A program made the position numbers and the translations under genes. Below are positions 1 through 8,700 of a stretch of DNA of 64,000 nucleotides, piece by piece (within the stretch, counting starts at the first letter, position 1; each line of letters starts with the position of its first letter). Source of the stretch: Desulfocarbo indianensis (GTDB taxonomy: Bacteria > Desulfobacterota > Desulfarculia > Desulfarculales > Desulfarculaceae); contig LBMP01000001.1 in the NCBI GenBank assembly GCA_001184205.1, positions 415,365-479,364 on the forward strand. Reading direction: 5' to 3'. The notes under the pieces are model-generated. The model made no database searches, was not told where the DNA came from, and saw nothing but the letters and a program-made list of their open reading frames with translations.

Positions 1-556
1 AGCGCAGGTAGCGGTAGCCGAAAAGGGCTCCCCCCAGGGCGGCCAGGGGCGGAGCCAGCCAATTGCCGTACAGGGCGTGAGCCAGGCCGAAGCTCAGGCT
101 GTTGGCGACCAGCAGGGCGGCCTGGCTGGGGAACAGGGCCTCATAGCGCGCGAAGAAAAAGCCGCGGAACACCACCTCCTGGGGATAGGCGGCCAGGAGG
201 GGATAGAGGAGCATGGCCAGCGACCACACGCCGGGCCGGCCAAGGGGAAAGGTCAGAAACCTCTCGGGCAAATAGAGCCAGGCGATCAAAAGCATGGCGG
301 CCGCCCCCGGCAGCAGCGCCAGCAGAATGTTGCGCAGATGCCGGGACATCCCGTCGCAGGCGTAAAATGCGCAGTTGGGGAAGCCGGCTTTCTTGTAGAG
401 ATAAATAGAGCAGCCCACCGCCAGAAGCAGCACCAGGGGCACCACCTTGAAAGCCAGCTCGCGGCGGAAGAAATATAAAAAAGCCGGCAGCGCGAAGAAC
501 AGCGCCAGGCATTCGGCCCAAAGCAGCGCCTTGTTTTCCCTGGAAACCCGCCCCAA
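1..556 (-). CDS. CPBP-family intramembrane glutamic protease, C-terminus cut by window edge
   Basis: The reading frame runs off the left edge, so only about 185 N-terminal residues are visible. It starts at a TTG (positions 554-556) that lies 8 bases after a GGAG; there is no ATG between the upstream stop and this codon. The translation is strongly hydrophobic with several membrane segments. Near residue 130 it shows PQEVVFRGFFFARYE, the CPBP motif 1 (normally EExxxR), and about 27 residues later SFGLAHALYG, motif 2 (FxxxH). CPBP proteins are membrane proteases related to Rce1 or bacteriocin-immunity proteins. Oddly the first of the two motif-1 acids is Gln here, so activity is uncertain. The substrate cannot be inferred. 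Confidence 0.75.
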   Translation of the reverse strand, partial: MGRVSRENKALLWAECLALFFALPAFLYFFRRELAFKVVPLVLLLAVGCSIYLYKKAGFPNCAFYACDGMSRHLRNILLALLPGAAAMLLIAWLYLPERFLTFPLGRPGVWSLAMLLYPLLAAYPQEVVFRGFFFARYEALFPSQAALLVANSLSFGLAHALYGNWLAPPLAALGGALFGYRYLR

Positions 557-686
557 TAGCCATGCTCCGCTTGGTGATAATGATTAACCATTCTAAAGCG
601 GGCGGCGCGGGCGGGCCATTGATCATGCGTTGTTCATGCAAATGTAACCTTGGGGCGAACGCCGGGCGGGTAGGCGAAAAAGTGTG

Positions 687-743
687 AGGTCACCTTGGAT
701 GATGTTCATGCCGGCATGAGAAAAGCAATATCCAAGGTGACCT
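687..743. repeat. Inverted repeat with inner palindrome, possible bidirectional terminator
   Basis: Perfect 14-bp arms (AGGTCACCTTGGAT at 687-700, its complement at 730-743) enclose a second palindrome CATGCCGGCATG at 707-718. A T-run follows the right arm and an A-run precedes the left arm, so either strand could terminate here. It lies 10 bases past the stop of the DUF2080 gene. It may be that gene's terminator or a remnant end of a mobile element. Confidence 0.6.
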
Positions 744-753
744 TTTTAACGGC

Positions 754-993
754 TCAGTCCACCAGGATGATCTTCACCTTTTTACCGACCCAGGCCAGGG
801 GCACGTACACCCGGCCGCAATCCCCGCTGGGCCGCACTTCCTTTTGAATCAGCTCGCTGCCGTACAGCTCCATCTTGGTCTTGCTGATGTTGTCCGCGCA
901 GGAAACGCCCTCCCCGGATTGGCTTCCATAGGAATCGCAAAGCCGGGGCAATGACCTGATAGGCAGGACCTTCTTTTTGGTAGCGTTGGCCAT
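754..993 (-). CDS. DUF2080-family transposon-associated protein
   Basis: A 79-residue basic protein if the ATG at 991-993 is used; a GTG at 1047 would add 18 residues but has no good ribosome site, whereas CAGG lies 5 to 8 bases before the ATG. The C-terminal half (ELIQKEVRPSG, then GRVYVPLAWVGK, KVKIILVD) matches the short DUF2080 family, described as transposon-encoded proteins mostly in archaea and some bacteria. The fold resembles AbrB/SpoVT swapped-hairpin DNA-binding proteins (inference). No transposase is adjacent, so it stands alone as an orphan in a 600-base AT-richer pocket between two housekeeping regions. Confidence 0.6.
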   Translation of the reverse strand: MANATKKKVLPIRSLPRLCDSYGSQSGEGVSCADNISKTKMELYGSELIQKEVRPSGDCGRVYVPLAWVGKKVKIILVD

Positions 994-1366
994 GGTTACC
1001 TGAATCAATTTGACCTGTTCAAGGTTGAGGAAATATCCGCTGCCCACCTGTTAAGCAAGCGGGATGCCAGCGCGGGCCCAAGCAGGCCATCCTGCATAAA
1101 TGCTTAATAATATATGATAAAAATAGAAAAGCCGCCCGCGAGGCGTCCTCCGGGGGGCCAGACGGGCTTTGGTGTGAATATCTACTTAGAATTAATAGCT
1201 TTATTTAACAAAAGCCGACATATCCCCGAGGCTGCATGCAGCAAGAATGAAGCGCGCTCATTTTGCACGTTTCCATTGATTCATGGCTATTAGACAGGCC
1301 GTTTGCGCGGATCGCCGCCACGGGAGGCCGGCCATCGCCAGGCTTGCGCGGCCAATCCCCTGGCCG
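994..1366. other. Intergenic region between DUF2080 gene and polA
   Basis: No gene is supported here. The stretch 1085-1130 and 1175-1270 is AT-rich compared with its surroundings. The only clear element is the terminator-like hairpin at 1121-1170, downstream of polA. Confidence 0.5.
1121..1170 (-). terminator. Probable polA terminator
   Basis: Read on the minus strand, AAAGCC at 1170-1165 pairs with GGCTTT at 1133-1128, with GC-rich sequence between, followed by a T-rich tail (TCTATTTTTATC). It lies about 200 bases after the polA stop. Confidence 0.4.
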
Positions 1367-4036
1367 CTAATGGGCCTCCGACCAGTTGCGGCCCCAGCCC
1401 ACGTCCACCTTGAGGGGCACCTTCAGCTCCAGCACGCCTTCCATGACCTTCCTGACCCGCTTGGCGAATTTCTCCACCTGGCCCTCGGGCGTCTCGAAGA
1501 CCAATTCGTCGTGCACCTGCAAGATCATGAGCGCCTCGGGAAACTCCTTGGCCAGCATCTCGTCCACCTTGAGCATGGCCAGCTTGATGATGTCGGCGGC
1601 GGTGCCCTGGATGGGCGTGTTCAGGGCCATGCGCTCGGCCGCCTCCCTGGCCTGGCGGTCGCGGTAGTTGATGGCCGGCAGAAACCTGCGCCGGCCCAGA
1701 AGGGTGGTCACGTAGCCCAGCTCGCGGGCCTGGCTCAGGTTCTTTTGCTGGAAGGCGGCGATGCCCTGGTAGCGGCCCAGATAGCGCTCGATGATGGCCT
1801 GGGCCTCGGCCAGCTCGATCTTCTGCTCGCGGGCCAGGCGGAAGGCGCTCATGCCGTAGAGCACGCCGAAGTTGACCGTCTTGGCCCGAGCCCGCTGCTC
1901 CTTGCTCACTTTTTCCGGCGGCGTGTCAAAGAGCCGCGAGGCGGTCTGGGTGTGCACGTCCAGGCCGGAGGTCATGTCCCGCACCAGCAGGGGATCCCCG
2001 GAAAGATGGGCCAGCACCCGCAGCTCCACCTGGGAGTAATCGGCGCTCACCATGAGCCGGCCCGGCTCGGGGATGAAGCAGGCCCGGATGCGCTCGCCCA
2101 GATCGGAGCGGATGGGGATGTTCTGCAGATTGGGGTCCGAGGAGCTGAGGCGGCCGGTGGCGGTCACGGTCTGGTTGAAGCTGGTGTGCACCCGCCCGGT
2201 TTCCGGGTTGACCAGGGTGGGCAGGGTGTCCACGTAGGTGCCCTTGAGCTTGGCCAAGGAGCGGTATTCCAGGACCCCGGCGGGCAGGGGATGCTCCTCG
2301 GCCAGCAGGGTCAGGACGCTCATGTCCGTGGAATAGGCGGTTTTCTTCTTGGTCTTTTTTATCTGGCTGAGGCCCAGCTCCTCGAAGAGCACCTTGCCCA
2401 GTTGCTGGGGCGAGTTGAGGTTGAACTGGTGGCCGGCCAGCCTGTAGCAGCGGATCTCGATCTCGTCCAGGCGCGCGCCCAACTCCTTGGAAAGCTCGTT
2501 GAGCTGGTCCACGTCCAGGGCCACCCCGGTCATCTCCAGCTTGCTCAAGAGCGGCACCAGGGGCATCTCCAGCTCCTGGAAAAGCCTCTCCAGGCCCGCC
2601 TCCTGGAGCATGGGCTCCATTTTCTCGGCGGCCTGCAGGGCCACGTCCGCGTCCTCGGCCGCGTAATCAGTGGCCTTGTCCAAATCCGCCAGGGCGAAGG
2701 ATAGGTTCTTGCCGCCGGTGGCTTCTTCGTAGGAGATCATGCTGCGGCCCAGGAACTCGGCGGCGATGGCGGTGAGCCCGTGGCTGGCGCGGCCGGGGTT
2801 TATAAGGTAGCTGGCCACCATGGTGTCGAAGGCCACGCCGTTTACGACGAGCCCTGCCCGTTTCAGCACGCTGAGATCGTATTTCAGGTTCTGGCCGATC
2901 TTGGGGAGGCCCGCGTCCGCCAGATAGGGGGCCAATACTTGCAAGGCGGCCCGGCGGTCGGCCTGGCTCTGGCCTTTTTTCAGCTGGTGGCCCACGGGCA
3001 CGTACACCGCCTTGCCCGCCTCGTGGCACAGGGAGACCCCCACCAGCTCGGCTTTCATCACGTCCAGGGAGGTGGTTTCCGTGTCCACCGAGAGCCGCCC
3101 GCGCTTTTTCGCCGCTTGCAGAAAGGCCTCCAGCTTGGCCGGGTCGCTGATGCGGCCGTAGGTGGCTTCCTCGGCGGCGGCGGGCGCGGCGAACTCGTTC
3201 ATGAGCTTGCTGAACTCCAGGCGGGCCAAGACCGGGGTCAGCACCGCCGGGTCCGGCTTGCGCATCTTGAACACCGTTGGCTCGAACCTGACCGGCGCGT
3301 CCTGGGCCAGGCGCACCAGGCGGCGGGAGAGGAGCGCCTGCCCACGGTGCTCCAGGAGGTTTTCGCGCAGCTTGGATTTTTTCATGTCCGCGGCCGCGTC
3401 CAGCACCTTATCCAGGCTGCCATGCTCGGCGATGAGCTTGGCCGCGGTCTTGGGACCCACCCCCGGCACGCCGGGCACGTTGTCCGAGGAATCGCCGGTG
3501 AGGGCCATGTAGTCCACCACCTGCTCCGGCGCCACGCCCAACTTTTCCGCCACCTCCCTGGGCCCCAGCTTCAGCTCCTTCATGGTGTCCCAGATGGTGA
3601 CCCCCTCATCCGCCAGCTGGAAAAGGTCCTTGTCGCCCGAAACCAGCACCACCTGAAAGCCCTGCTCCCTGGCCTGGGCGGCCAGGCTGGCCATGAGATC
3701 GTCGGCCTCGTAGCCTTCCATCTCCACCGCCGGCAGCTCCAGGGCGGTGACCATCTGGCGCACCAGGGGAAGCTGGACCTTGAGCCCCGGGTCCAGGGGC
3801 GGGCGGTTGGCCTTGTAGGCCGGGTACATATCATGGCGGAAGGTGGGTCCCTTGGCGTCGTAGACCACGGCCAGGTATTGGGGAGCCGCGTCCTTGATGA
3901 CCTTCAGGAGCATCTGGGTGAAGCCGTACACCGCGCCGGTGGGCACCCCGTCGCTGGTGCTGAGCCCGCGTATGGCGTGAAAGGCGCGGTGGATATAGGA
4001 GCTGGCGTCCAGCAGATAAAGTACGGGGACAGTCAC
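1367..4036 (-). CDS. polA: DNA polymerase I
   Basis: Replicative gap-filling and repair polymerase of 889 residues. The open frame extends to 4069, but the GTG at 4036 sits behind GGGAGGTG at an 8-base spacing and gives the usual N-terminus (MTVPVLYLLDASSYIHRAFH), so that start is chosen. Domains in order: 5'-3' FEN-like exonuclease (about 1-290, with EADD, GDKD and GDSSDNVPG metal and helix-hairpin-helix motifs), 3'-5' exonuclease (about 305-490) with an intact proofreading motif VDTETTS near residue 317, and the polymerase domain with motif A DYSQVELR near 665, motif B (KTVNFGVLYG) and motif C VHDEL near 843. All catalytic acids are present, so this is a full three-activity Pol I like that of E. 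coli. It is monocistronic. Confidence 0.97.
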   Translation of the reverse strand: MTVPVLYLLDASSYIHRAFHAIRGLSTSDGVPTGAVYGFTQMLLKVIKDAAPQYLAVVYDAKGPTFRHDMYPAYKANRPPLDPGLKVQLPLVRQMVTALELPAVEMEGYEADDLMASLAAQAREQGFQVVLVSGDKDLFQLADEGVTIWDTMKELKLGPREVAEKLGVAPEQVVDYMALTGDSSDNVPGVPGVGPKTAAKLIAEHGSLDKVLDAAADMKKSKLRENLLEHRGQALLSRRLVRLAQDAPVRFEPTVFKMRKPDPAVLTPVLARLEFSKLMNEFAAPAAAEEATYGRISDPAKLEAFLQAAKKRGRLSVDTETTSLDVMKAELVGVSLCHEAGKAVYVPVGHQLKKGQSQADRRAALQVLAPYLADAGLPKIGQNLKYDLSVLKRAGLVVNGVAFDTMVASYLINPGRASHGLTAIAAEFLGRSMISYEEATGGKNLSFALADLDKATDYAAEDADVALQAAEKMEPMLQEAGLERLFQELEMPLVPLLSKLEMTGVALDVDQLNELSKELGARLDEIEIRCYRLAGHQFNLNSPQQLGKVLFEELGLSQIKKTKKKTAYSTDMSVLTLLAEEHPLPAGVLEYRSLAKLKGTYVDTLPTLVNPETGRVHTSFNQTVTATGRLSSSDPNLQNIPIRSDLGERIRACFIPEPGRLMVSADYSQVELRVLAHLSGDPLLVRDMTSGLDVHTQTASRLFDTPPEKVSKEQRARAKTVNFGVLYGMSAFRLAREQKIELAEAQAIIERYLGRYQGIAAFQQKNLSQARELGYVTTLLGRRRFLPAINYRDRQAREAAERMALNTPIQGTAADIIKLAMLKVDEMLAKEFPEALMILQVHDELVFETPEGQVEKFAKRVRKVMEGVLELKVPLKVDVGWGRNWSEAH

Positions 4037-4169
4037 GGCTTTCACCTCCCTGGGCGTCCGTGCGGCCATACAGCGGCGTTTGGCGTTTCACCCAGCTTAC
4101 GGGGAGCCGCATGGTTTGGTCAAGCGGGCCGCGCGCTTGCGCGCCGGGCCTTGCGCGGTAATATTGGGC

Positions 4170-4769
4170 ATGGCCGACGCCAAGCAAAAACTCACCGCGC
4201 TCAAGATCGAGCTGGACGAACTGCGCGCCCGCTGCGACGCCGCTTTCCGCCGGGTGGCCGGGGAGCACCCCCAGGCCGTGGCCTGCCGCGCCGGCTGCGA
4301 CGACTGTTGCCACGCCCTGTTCGACCTGGCCCCGGTGGAGGCCCTGGCCCTGGCCGTGGCCTTCCGCCAGTTGCCCCGCCAGGAAAGGCGCGAGGCCCTG
4401 CGCCGGGCCGAAAAAGCCGCCAGGGTCTACGACCAGGCCCTGAAGGACGTGCTCACCGCCCAGGGCGAGGAGCGCCTGAAAATCCTGAGCCGGGCCAGGG
4501 TGCCCTGCCCGCTCTTGAGCGAGGGGCGCTGCATCCTCTATCAGGAGCGGCCGGCCACCTGCCGGCTGTACGGGGTGCCCGTGGCCATAGAGGGCCGCGC
4601 CCGCACCTGCCACCGGGCGCGCTTCCAGGCGGGCCGGAGCTATCCCACCGTGGACTGGCAACAGGTTAACCAGGCGCTGGACCAGCTTTCCGCCGCGGCC
4701 ATGACCCTGGTGCCGGGCCTGGCCTCGCGCCGCCTGGACGTGGCCCGCGCCATTCAAATGGATATCTGA
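4170..4769 (+). CDS. YkgJ-family cysteine cluster protein (putative Fe-S or Zn-binding)
   Basis: A 199-residue protein. An upstream frame to 4080 is open but the ATG at 4170 (MADAKQKLTALK) gives the compact form typical of the family. After an N-terminal helical segment come the cysteine groups CRAGCDDCCH near residue 45 and CPLLSEGRCILY, ATCRLYG near 112-135, the CxxxCxxCC ... C ... C ... C pattern of YkgJ/CxxCxxCC proteins, which bind a metal centre of unknown function. It diverges from polA and is followed 16 bases later by a mini-gene. Confidence 0.8.
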   Translation: MADAKQKLTALKIELDELRARCDAAFRRVAGEHPQAVACRAGCDDCCHALFDLAPVEALALAVAFRQLPRQERREALRRAEKAARVYDQALKDVLTAQGEERLKILSRARVPCPLLSEGRCILYQERPATCRLYGVPVAIEGRARTCHRARFQAGRSYPTVDWQQVNQALDQLSAAAMTLVPGLASRRLDVARAIQMDI

Positions 4770-4785
4770 GCCGCTGAGGATCGCC

Positions 4786-4956
4786 ATGGACAGGGACGCC
4801 CTGCTCAAAAAACGCGAGGAATGCCGCCGGGAACTGGCCGAGGCCCAGGCCGCGCTGCCGGCCCATTCCATCCGCCCCCAGCAGATGCAAAGGCTGGAAG
4901 AGGCCGAGGAACGCCTGGCCGAGGTGGAGCGCCTGCTGGCGGAGGCGGGAAGCTAA
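4786..4956 (+). CDS. Small charged coiled-coil protein, function unknown
   Basis: A 56-residue frame with an ATG seven bases after GAGGA, directly downstream of the YkgJ gene. The product (MDRDALLKKREECRRELAEA ... LPAHSIRPQQM ... RLEEAEERLAEVERLLAEAGS) is almost all charged helix with a heptad-like pattern and a central LPAHSIRP turn. That turn and the strong ribosome site suggest a real conserved small protein rather than a chance frame. I do not recognise a function. Confidence 0.6.
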   Translation: MDRDALLKKREECRRELAEAQAALPAHSIRPQQMQRLEEAEERLAEVERLLAEAGS

Positions 4957-5039
4957 CCGCCTCACCCGCCGCCTGATCGCCCTATCACGCCTTGATCTTT
5001 ATGCCCCCCGCGCCGCTCGGGCCGCCATTAGCGGCCGCC

Positions 5040-5708
5040 TTACTGGCTCTTGTCCATGGCCAGGGCCTGGCTTACCGCCTGGATGATATCCGACCGCGCC
5101 TGTTGGGAGAATTGGGCCATGGCCGCGCTCATGGCCTGGGCCAGGCCGGCGGGGTCTTTGCTGGGCATGGGCTGGGAAAAGCCGTATTGGCGCTGGAACA
5201 GAAGGCTCTGGGGCAGACGGTCCTTCCTGGTGTCCAGGAGGGTGAGGCTCACCTTCAGCGAAGCGCGCCACTGGCCGGCGGCGTCCACTTCCAGGAACTC
5301 CTCCACGCCGCCTTCCAAAAGGAAGCGGGGGCGCTGCATTTGCCGTTCGGAATAGACCCCGTCCAGGGCGGCCTGGGCCCGCAGATCGCGCAGGAGATAA
5401 TCGCCCACCAGATCGGCCGGGCTCACCCGCCAGCGGTGATAGGCGTACACCCCCCGCTGGTTGGCTTCCGGGCGGTAGACCATTTCCGTGCCCATAAGGG
5501 ACATGGCCGCCTCGAAGCGCTTCACCTTGAGCCCGGCGTCCAGGCGCTGGCCGGCGGCCGGCGGCGCGTCGTATTCCAGGGTCCACTGCTTGACGATCAC
5601 CGGCGGCTTGGGGCCGGGCAGCGAACAGGCGGCGGTCAAAAGCAGGGCCAGCGCGGCCAAAAGGCCGGCGGCGCGGCCCGCGAGCTTGGAGACTGAATCA
5701 AGGCCCAT
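5040..5708 (-). CDS. ABC-type transport auxiliary lipoprotein of the Mla/MCE system
   Basis: A 222-residue protein with a lipoprotein signal peptide: hydrophobic segment then lipobox LLTAACS, so Cys28 would be lipidated. The body (IVKQWTLEYDAPPAAGQ, PEANQRGVYAYHRWRV, LLRDLRAQAALDGVYS) matches the ABC-transport auxiliary lipoprotein family (PqiC/YmbA-like) that accompanies MCE transporters and is thought to sit in the outer membrane. It is the last of five tightly spaced genes, 17 bases after mlaD. Role in the complex is inferred from family and context. Confidence 0.85.
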   Translation of the reverse strand: MGLDSVSKLAGRAAGLLAALALLLTAACSLPGPKPPVIVKQWTLEYDAPPAAGQRLDAGLKVKRFEAAMSLMGTEMVYRPEANQRGVYAYHRWRVSPADLVGDYLLRDLRAQAALDGVYSERQMQRPRFLLEGGVEEFLEVDAAGQWRASLKVSLTLLDTRKDRLPQSLLFQRQYGFSQPMPSKDPAGLAQAMSAAMAQFSQQARSDIIQAVSQALAMDKSQ

Positions 5709-5725
5709 GGCTCTCTCCCGGCCGG

Positions 5726-6661
5726 TCAGGGGGTTTCGTTTTGGCGCGGCGGCGGCGGGGTGCTCAGCAATATGTCCGAAGGCGAATCGCTGAGGCGCCG
5801 CATGAGCTGGTCCAGGGTCTCGCTGGCCCGCCGCAGGTTCTCGCTGGTCGAGCGCAGATCCTGGAGCAAATCCCCGCTGGCTCCCCCCACCTCCTCCACC
5901 AGGGAATCCACCTTGGCCGCGGTGGCGGAAAGCTTCATGGCTTTCAGTTCCGCCTTGGCCTGACTCATGAACTCCTTGGCCTCCTGCAATACCTGGCCGG
6001 TCTTCTTGAGCACGCCCTCCAGGTCGGCCTTTTTCACCGCCTGATCGGCGCTGGCCAGGAGGCTGTCCAGGTGGCGGGCGGAGCTGTTCACCTTGGCGAT
6101 TATGTCTTGCAGGCGCTGGTCCTGCACCAGCTGATTGCCGGAATCCAGCACCGCCTCCACCTTTTGGGCGATGCCCTTGAAATTGATCTGCTCCAGCTCC
6201 TTGCTGACCTTTTCCACCACCGAGAGCACCCGGGAAAGCTCGGAAGGCTTGGAGGGGATGATGGGGTATTCGGCCGCAAACGAGATGCGCGGCGAGAGGT
6301 CGGGGTCGGCGGGGTCTTTCAAATCCAGCTCCACGAACACGATGCCGGTGATGCCCACCGTCTTGAGCTGGGCCACGATTTCCTGCTCGGGCTCGCCGTG
6401 AAACTGGATGTGCATCACCACCTCGATGAGCTTGTAATCCGGGGCCACCCGGATGCCCACCACCCGGCCCACCTCCACCCCGCGGTACTTGACCACCGAG
6501 TCCCGCTGCAGGCCCTGCACCGACTCGTTGAAAAAGGTCACGAAGGTGCGGCCGGCCTGGAAATAGCGCACCGCGCCCAGCCAGACGATGGAGCCCGCCG
6601 CCATGGCCAGGCCGATCAGCACGAACACCCCCACCTTGAACCTGGAAACCTTGGGACTCAT
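5726..6661 (-). CDS. mlaD: MCE-domain substrate-binding protein of phospholipid ABC transporter (MlaD)
   Basis: A 311-residue periplasmic protein anchored by one N-terminal membrane helix (residues about 8-28). A single MCE domain follows (about 38-115: FFNESVQGLQRDSVVKYRGV, VGRVVGIRV, VGITGIVFVEL). Residues 140-300 form a long helical region with heptads, then a short Pro-rich tail. It is longer than E. coli MlaD (about 180) because of this helix region, as in many MCE proteins of delta-type bacteria. In the family it forms a hexameric ring that carries lipid between membranes. It starts 11 bases after mlaF. Confidence 0.93.
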   Translation of the reverse strand: MSPKVSRFKVGVFVLIGLAMAAGSIVWLGAVRYFQAGRTFVTFFNESVQGLQRDSVVKYRGVEVGRVVGIRVAPDYKLIEVVMHIQFHGEPEQEIVAQLKTVGITGIVFVELDLKDPADPDLSPRISFAAEYPIIPSKPSELSRVLSVVEKVSKELEQINFKGIAQKVEAVLDSGNQLVQDQRLQDIIAKVNSSARHLDSLLASADQAVKKADLEGVLKKTGQVLQEAKEFMSQAKAELKAMKLSATAAKVDSLVEEVGGASGDLLQDLRSTSENLRRASETLDQLMRRLSDSPSDILLSTPPPPRQNETP

Positions 6662-6672
6662 CTAACGCTTCC

Positions 6673-7536
6673 TCATGCCTGTTTCTGCGAGGGACGCCGG
6701 TGAAAGAAATCGGCCACCCTGGGGTCGCTGGACGTATCCCTCAGCTCCTTGGGCGGTCCCTGGGCGATGATTCCCAGCACCGATTTATCCAGCATCACCA
6801 CCCGATGGGCGATGTTGTAGATGCTGGCCAGTTCGTGGGTCACTATCACCATGGTGGTGCCCATGGCCTGGTTGATGCGGATTATGAGCCGGTCCAGCTC
6901 GGCGGCGGTGATGGGGTCCAGGCCGGCCGAGGGCTCGTCGAAAAACAGGATGGCCGGGTCCAGGGCCATGGCCCGGGCCAGGCCCGCCCGCTTTTGCATG
7001 CCGCCGGAAAGCTCCGAGGGCAGATGATTCTCGTAGCCGGCCAAGCCCACCATGGCCAGCTTGGCCCTGGCCACCAGATTGGCCGCCCGCGGGCTGAGAC
7101 TGGTGAAATCGTTCAGCGGCAGGGTGATGTTCTCCAAAAGGGTGAGGGAGCCGAACAGGGCCCCGGACTGGAACAGGACCCCGAATCCCTGGCGCGTCAG
7201 CGACAGCTCCCGGTCGCCGGCCGCGGCGATGTCCACCCCGTTTATCTCCACCCGGCCCCCGGCCAGGGGATGCAGGCCGATCATGTGCTTCAAGAGGGTG
7301 GACTTGCCGCAGCCGCTGCCGCCGGCGATGACCACCACCTCCCCCCGCGTGACCTCGAAGCTCACGTCCCGCAGGATGACGTTGTCGCCGTAGGCGGCGG
7401 TGAGGTTTTCCACCCGGATGGCCGCCTCGGCCGCCGGCGGCCCCTGGGACCAGGCGAACTCCCCTCCGCTGATGCCGCCGGCCGGGTCTATCCAGCGCCC
7501 CTTGTCGTCATGCTCTGTGCGGCGCTCGGCGTCCAT
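6673..7536 (-). CDS. mlaF: ATPase of the Mla/MCE ABC transporter (MlaF)
   Basis: A 287-residue cytoplasmic ABC ATPase. The start ATG at 7536 overlaps the mlaE stop (TAATG), which fixes the start and implies translational coupling; a longer frame to 7704 is an artefact inside mlaE. Residues 1-38 are a poorly conserved leader. Walker A GGSGCGKST, Q-loop (VLFQSGALF), signature LSGGMQKRAGLARA, Walker B ILFFDEPSAGLDP and the switch VTHELAS are all present. The MQKR signature is typical of MlaF-type proteins. It would energise lipid movement through MlaE. Confidence 0.95.
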   Translation of the reverse strand: MDAERRTEHDDKGRWIDPAGGISGGEFAWSQGPPAAEAAIRVENLTAAYGDNVILRDVSFEVTRGEVVVIAGGSGCGKSTLLKHMIGLHPLAGGRVEINGVDIAAAGDRELSLTRQGFGVLFQSGALFGSLTLLENITLPLNDFTSLSPRAANLVARAKLAMVGLAGYENHLPSELSGGMQKRAGLARAMALDPAILFFDEPSAGLDPITAAELDRLIIRINQAMGTTMVIVTHELASIYNIAHRVVMLDKSVLGIIAQGPPKELRDTSSDPRVADFFHRRPSQKQA

Positions 7537-8684
7537 TACCAATCCATGTAATGCAGCACGATGGCGAAAATGGAGTCGGTTACGATGATGAAGAACATGG
7601 CGGTGACCACCGCCGAGGTGGTGGCCGCGCCCACCGCCTGGGCCCCGCCGCGCACGGTGAAGCCCCGCTGGCAGCCCACCCCGGCGATGATGGCCGCGAA
7701 GCACAGCGATTTGACCAGGCCGCTGGTCACGTCGAACACGCTCAGACTCTTGGCGGTCTGCTGCACGTAGGCGTACACCGTGAGGTCCAGGCCCAAGACC
7801 CCCACCAGCAAGCCCCCCACGATGGCCAAAAGATCGGCGTAAAGGGTGAGCAGGGGTATGACGATGAGCGAGGCCAACACCTTGGGCAGGGCCAGAAAGG
7901 CGGCCGGATCGTAGCCCATCACCACCAGGGCGTCCACCTCCTCGTTCACCTTCATGGTGCCGATCTCGGCGGCGAAGGAGGAGCCCGAGCGGCCGGCTAT
8001 GAGCACCGCGGTCATGATGGGGCCCAATTCGCGCACCATGGCCACCGCCACCAGGGAGGCCACGAAGATGTTGGCCCCGAAGGAGGCAAGCTGCAAGGAC
8101 GACATGAAGGCGATGATGAGGCCCAGAAGAAAGCTGATGAGCCCCACGATGGGCAGCCCGTCCACCCCCACCCGCTCCATGTAGAGAGCCACGTCTTTCC
8201 AGCGCACCAGGCGCGGGGTCCGCGCCGCGCGCACCGAGGCCAGGAAAAAATCGCCGAGAAAGGCTATCATCTGTTTGAAATCGCCCATCATATCCAGGAA
8301 GGCCCGGCCCACCTCGCTGACGAAGCCCTGCTTGCGGGCCTCGGGGATGAGGGGCTCCTTGGCCAGTTCGGCCGGGTCCAGGAGGGATTTCAAATCAGCC
8401 GCCGAGCTGGCCAGGTTTATCAACTCGGTGGAAGCGCCCAGGGCTTGGGCTTCCTGTTGCATGAGGGTGAGCGCCAGGGCTCCGGCGCTGTCCAGGGATT
8501 CCAGATGGCCCAGCTCGATCACCAGCTTGCGGGGCTTGCTCTGCCCGAAAGCCTGGCGCATCTGGGCCAGGGCGGGCTCCAGCCCATCCCGGTCCAGGCG
8601 GCCGGAGACGCTTAGCACCAGCTCCTCCGGGCTCTGGCCGGGGGAGGATTCCATCTTGAATTTGCTGGAGCCCGTGATGGCCAA
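7536..8684 (-). CDS. mlaE: STAS-MlaE fusion, permease of the Mla/MCE transporter
   Basis: A 382-residue protein. Residues about 15-110 are a STAS domain (LVIELGHLESLDSAGALALT) and residues about 130-382 an MlaE permease with five or six membrane helices (LPIVGLISFLLGLIIAF, GPIMTAVLIAGRSGSSFAAE, IGTMKVNEEVDAL). In E. coli the STAS protein MlaB is separate and regulates MlaF; here it is fused to the permease, a known arrangement in many non-enteric bacteria. It follows the lipoprotein gene by 16 bases and overlaps mlaF. Confidence 0.93.
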   Translation of the reverse strand: MAITGSSKFKMESSPGQSPEELVLSVSGRLDRDGLEPALAQMRQAFGQSKPRKLVIELGHLESLDSAGALALTLMQQEAQALGASTELINLASSAADLKSLLDPAELAKEPLIPEARKQGFVSEVGRAFLDMMGDFKQMIAFLGDFFLASVRAARTPRLVRWKDVALYMERVGVDGLPIVGLISFLLGLIIAFMSSLQLASFGANIFVASLVAVAMVRELGPIMTAVLIAGRSGSSFAAEIGTMKVNEEVDALVVMGYDPAAFLALPKVLASLIVIPLLTLYADLLAIVGGLLVGVLGLDLTVYAYVQQTAKSLSVFDVTSGLVKSLCFAAIIAGVGCQRGFTVRGGAQAVGAATTSAVVTAMFFIIVTDSIFAIVLHYMDW

Positions 8685-8700
8685 GGCGATTCCCCTCTTG

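Noticed and set aside
1283-4669. Long plus-strand frames opposite polA
   Set aside because: Shadow frames of polA; they show no domains, while polA on the other strand is complete.
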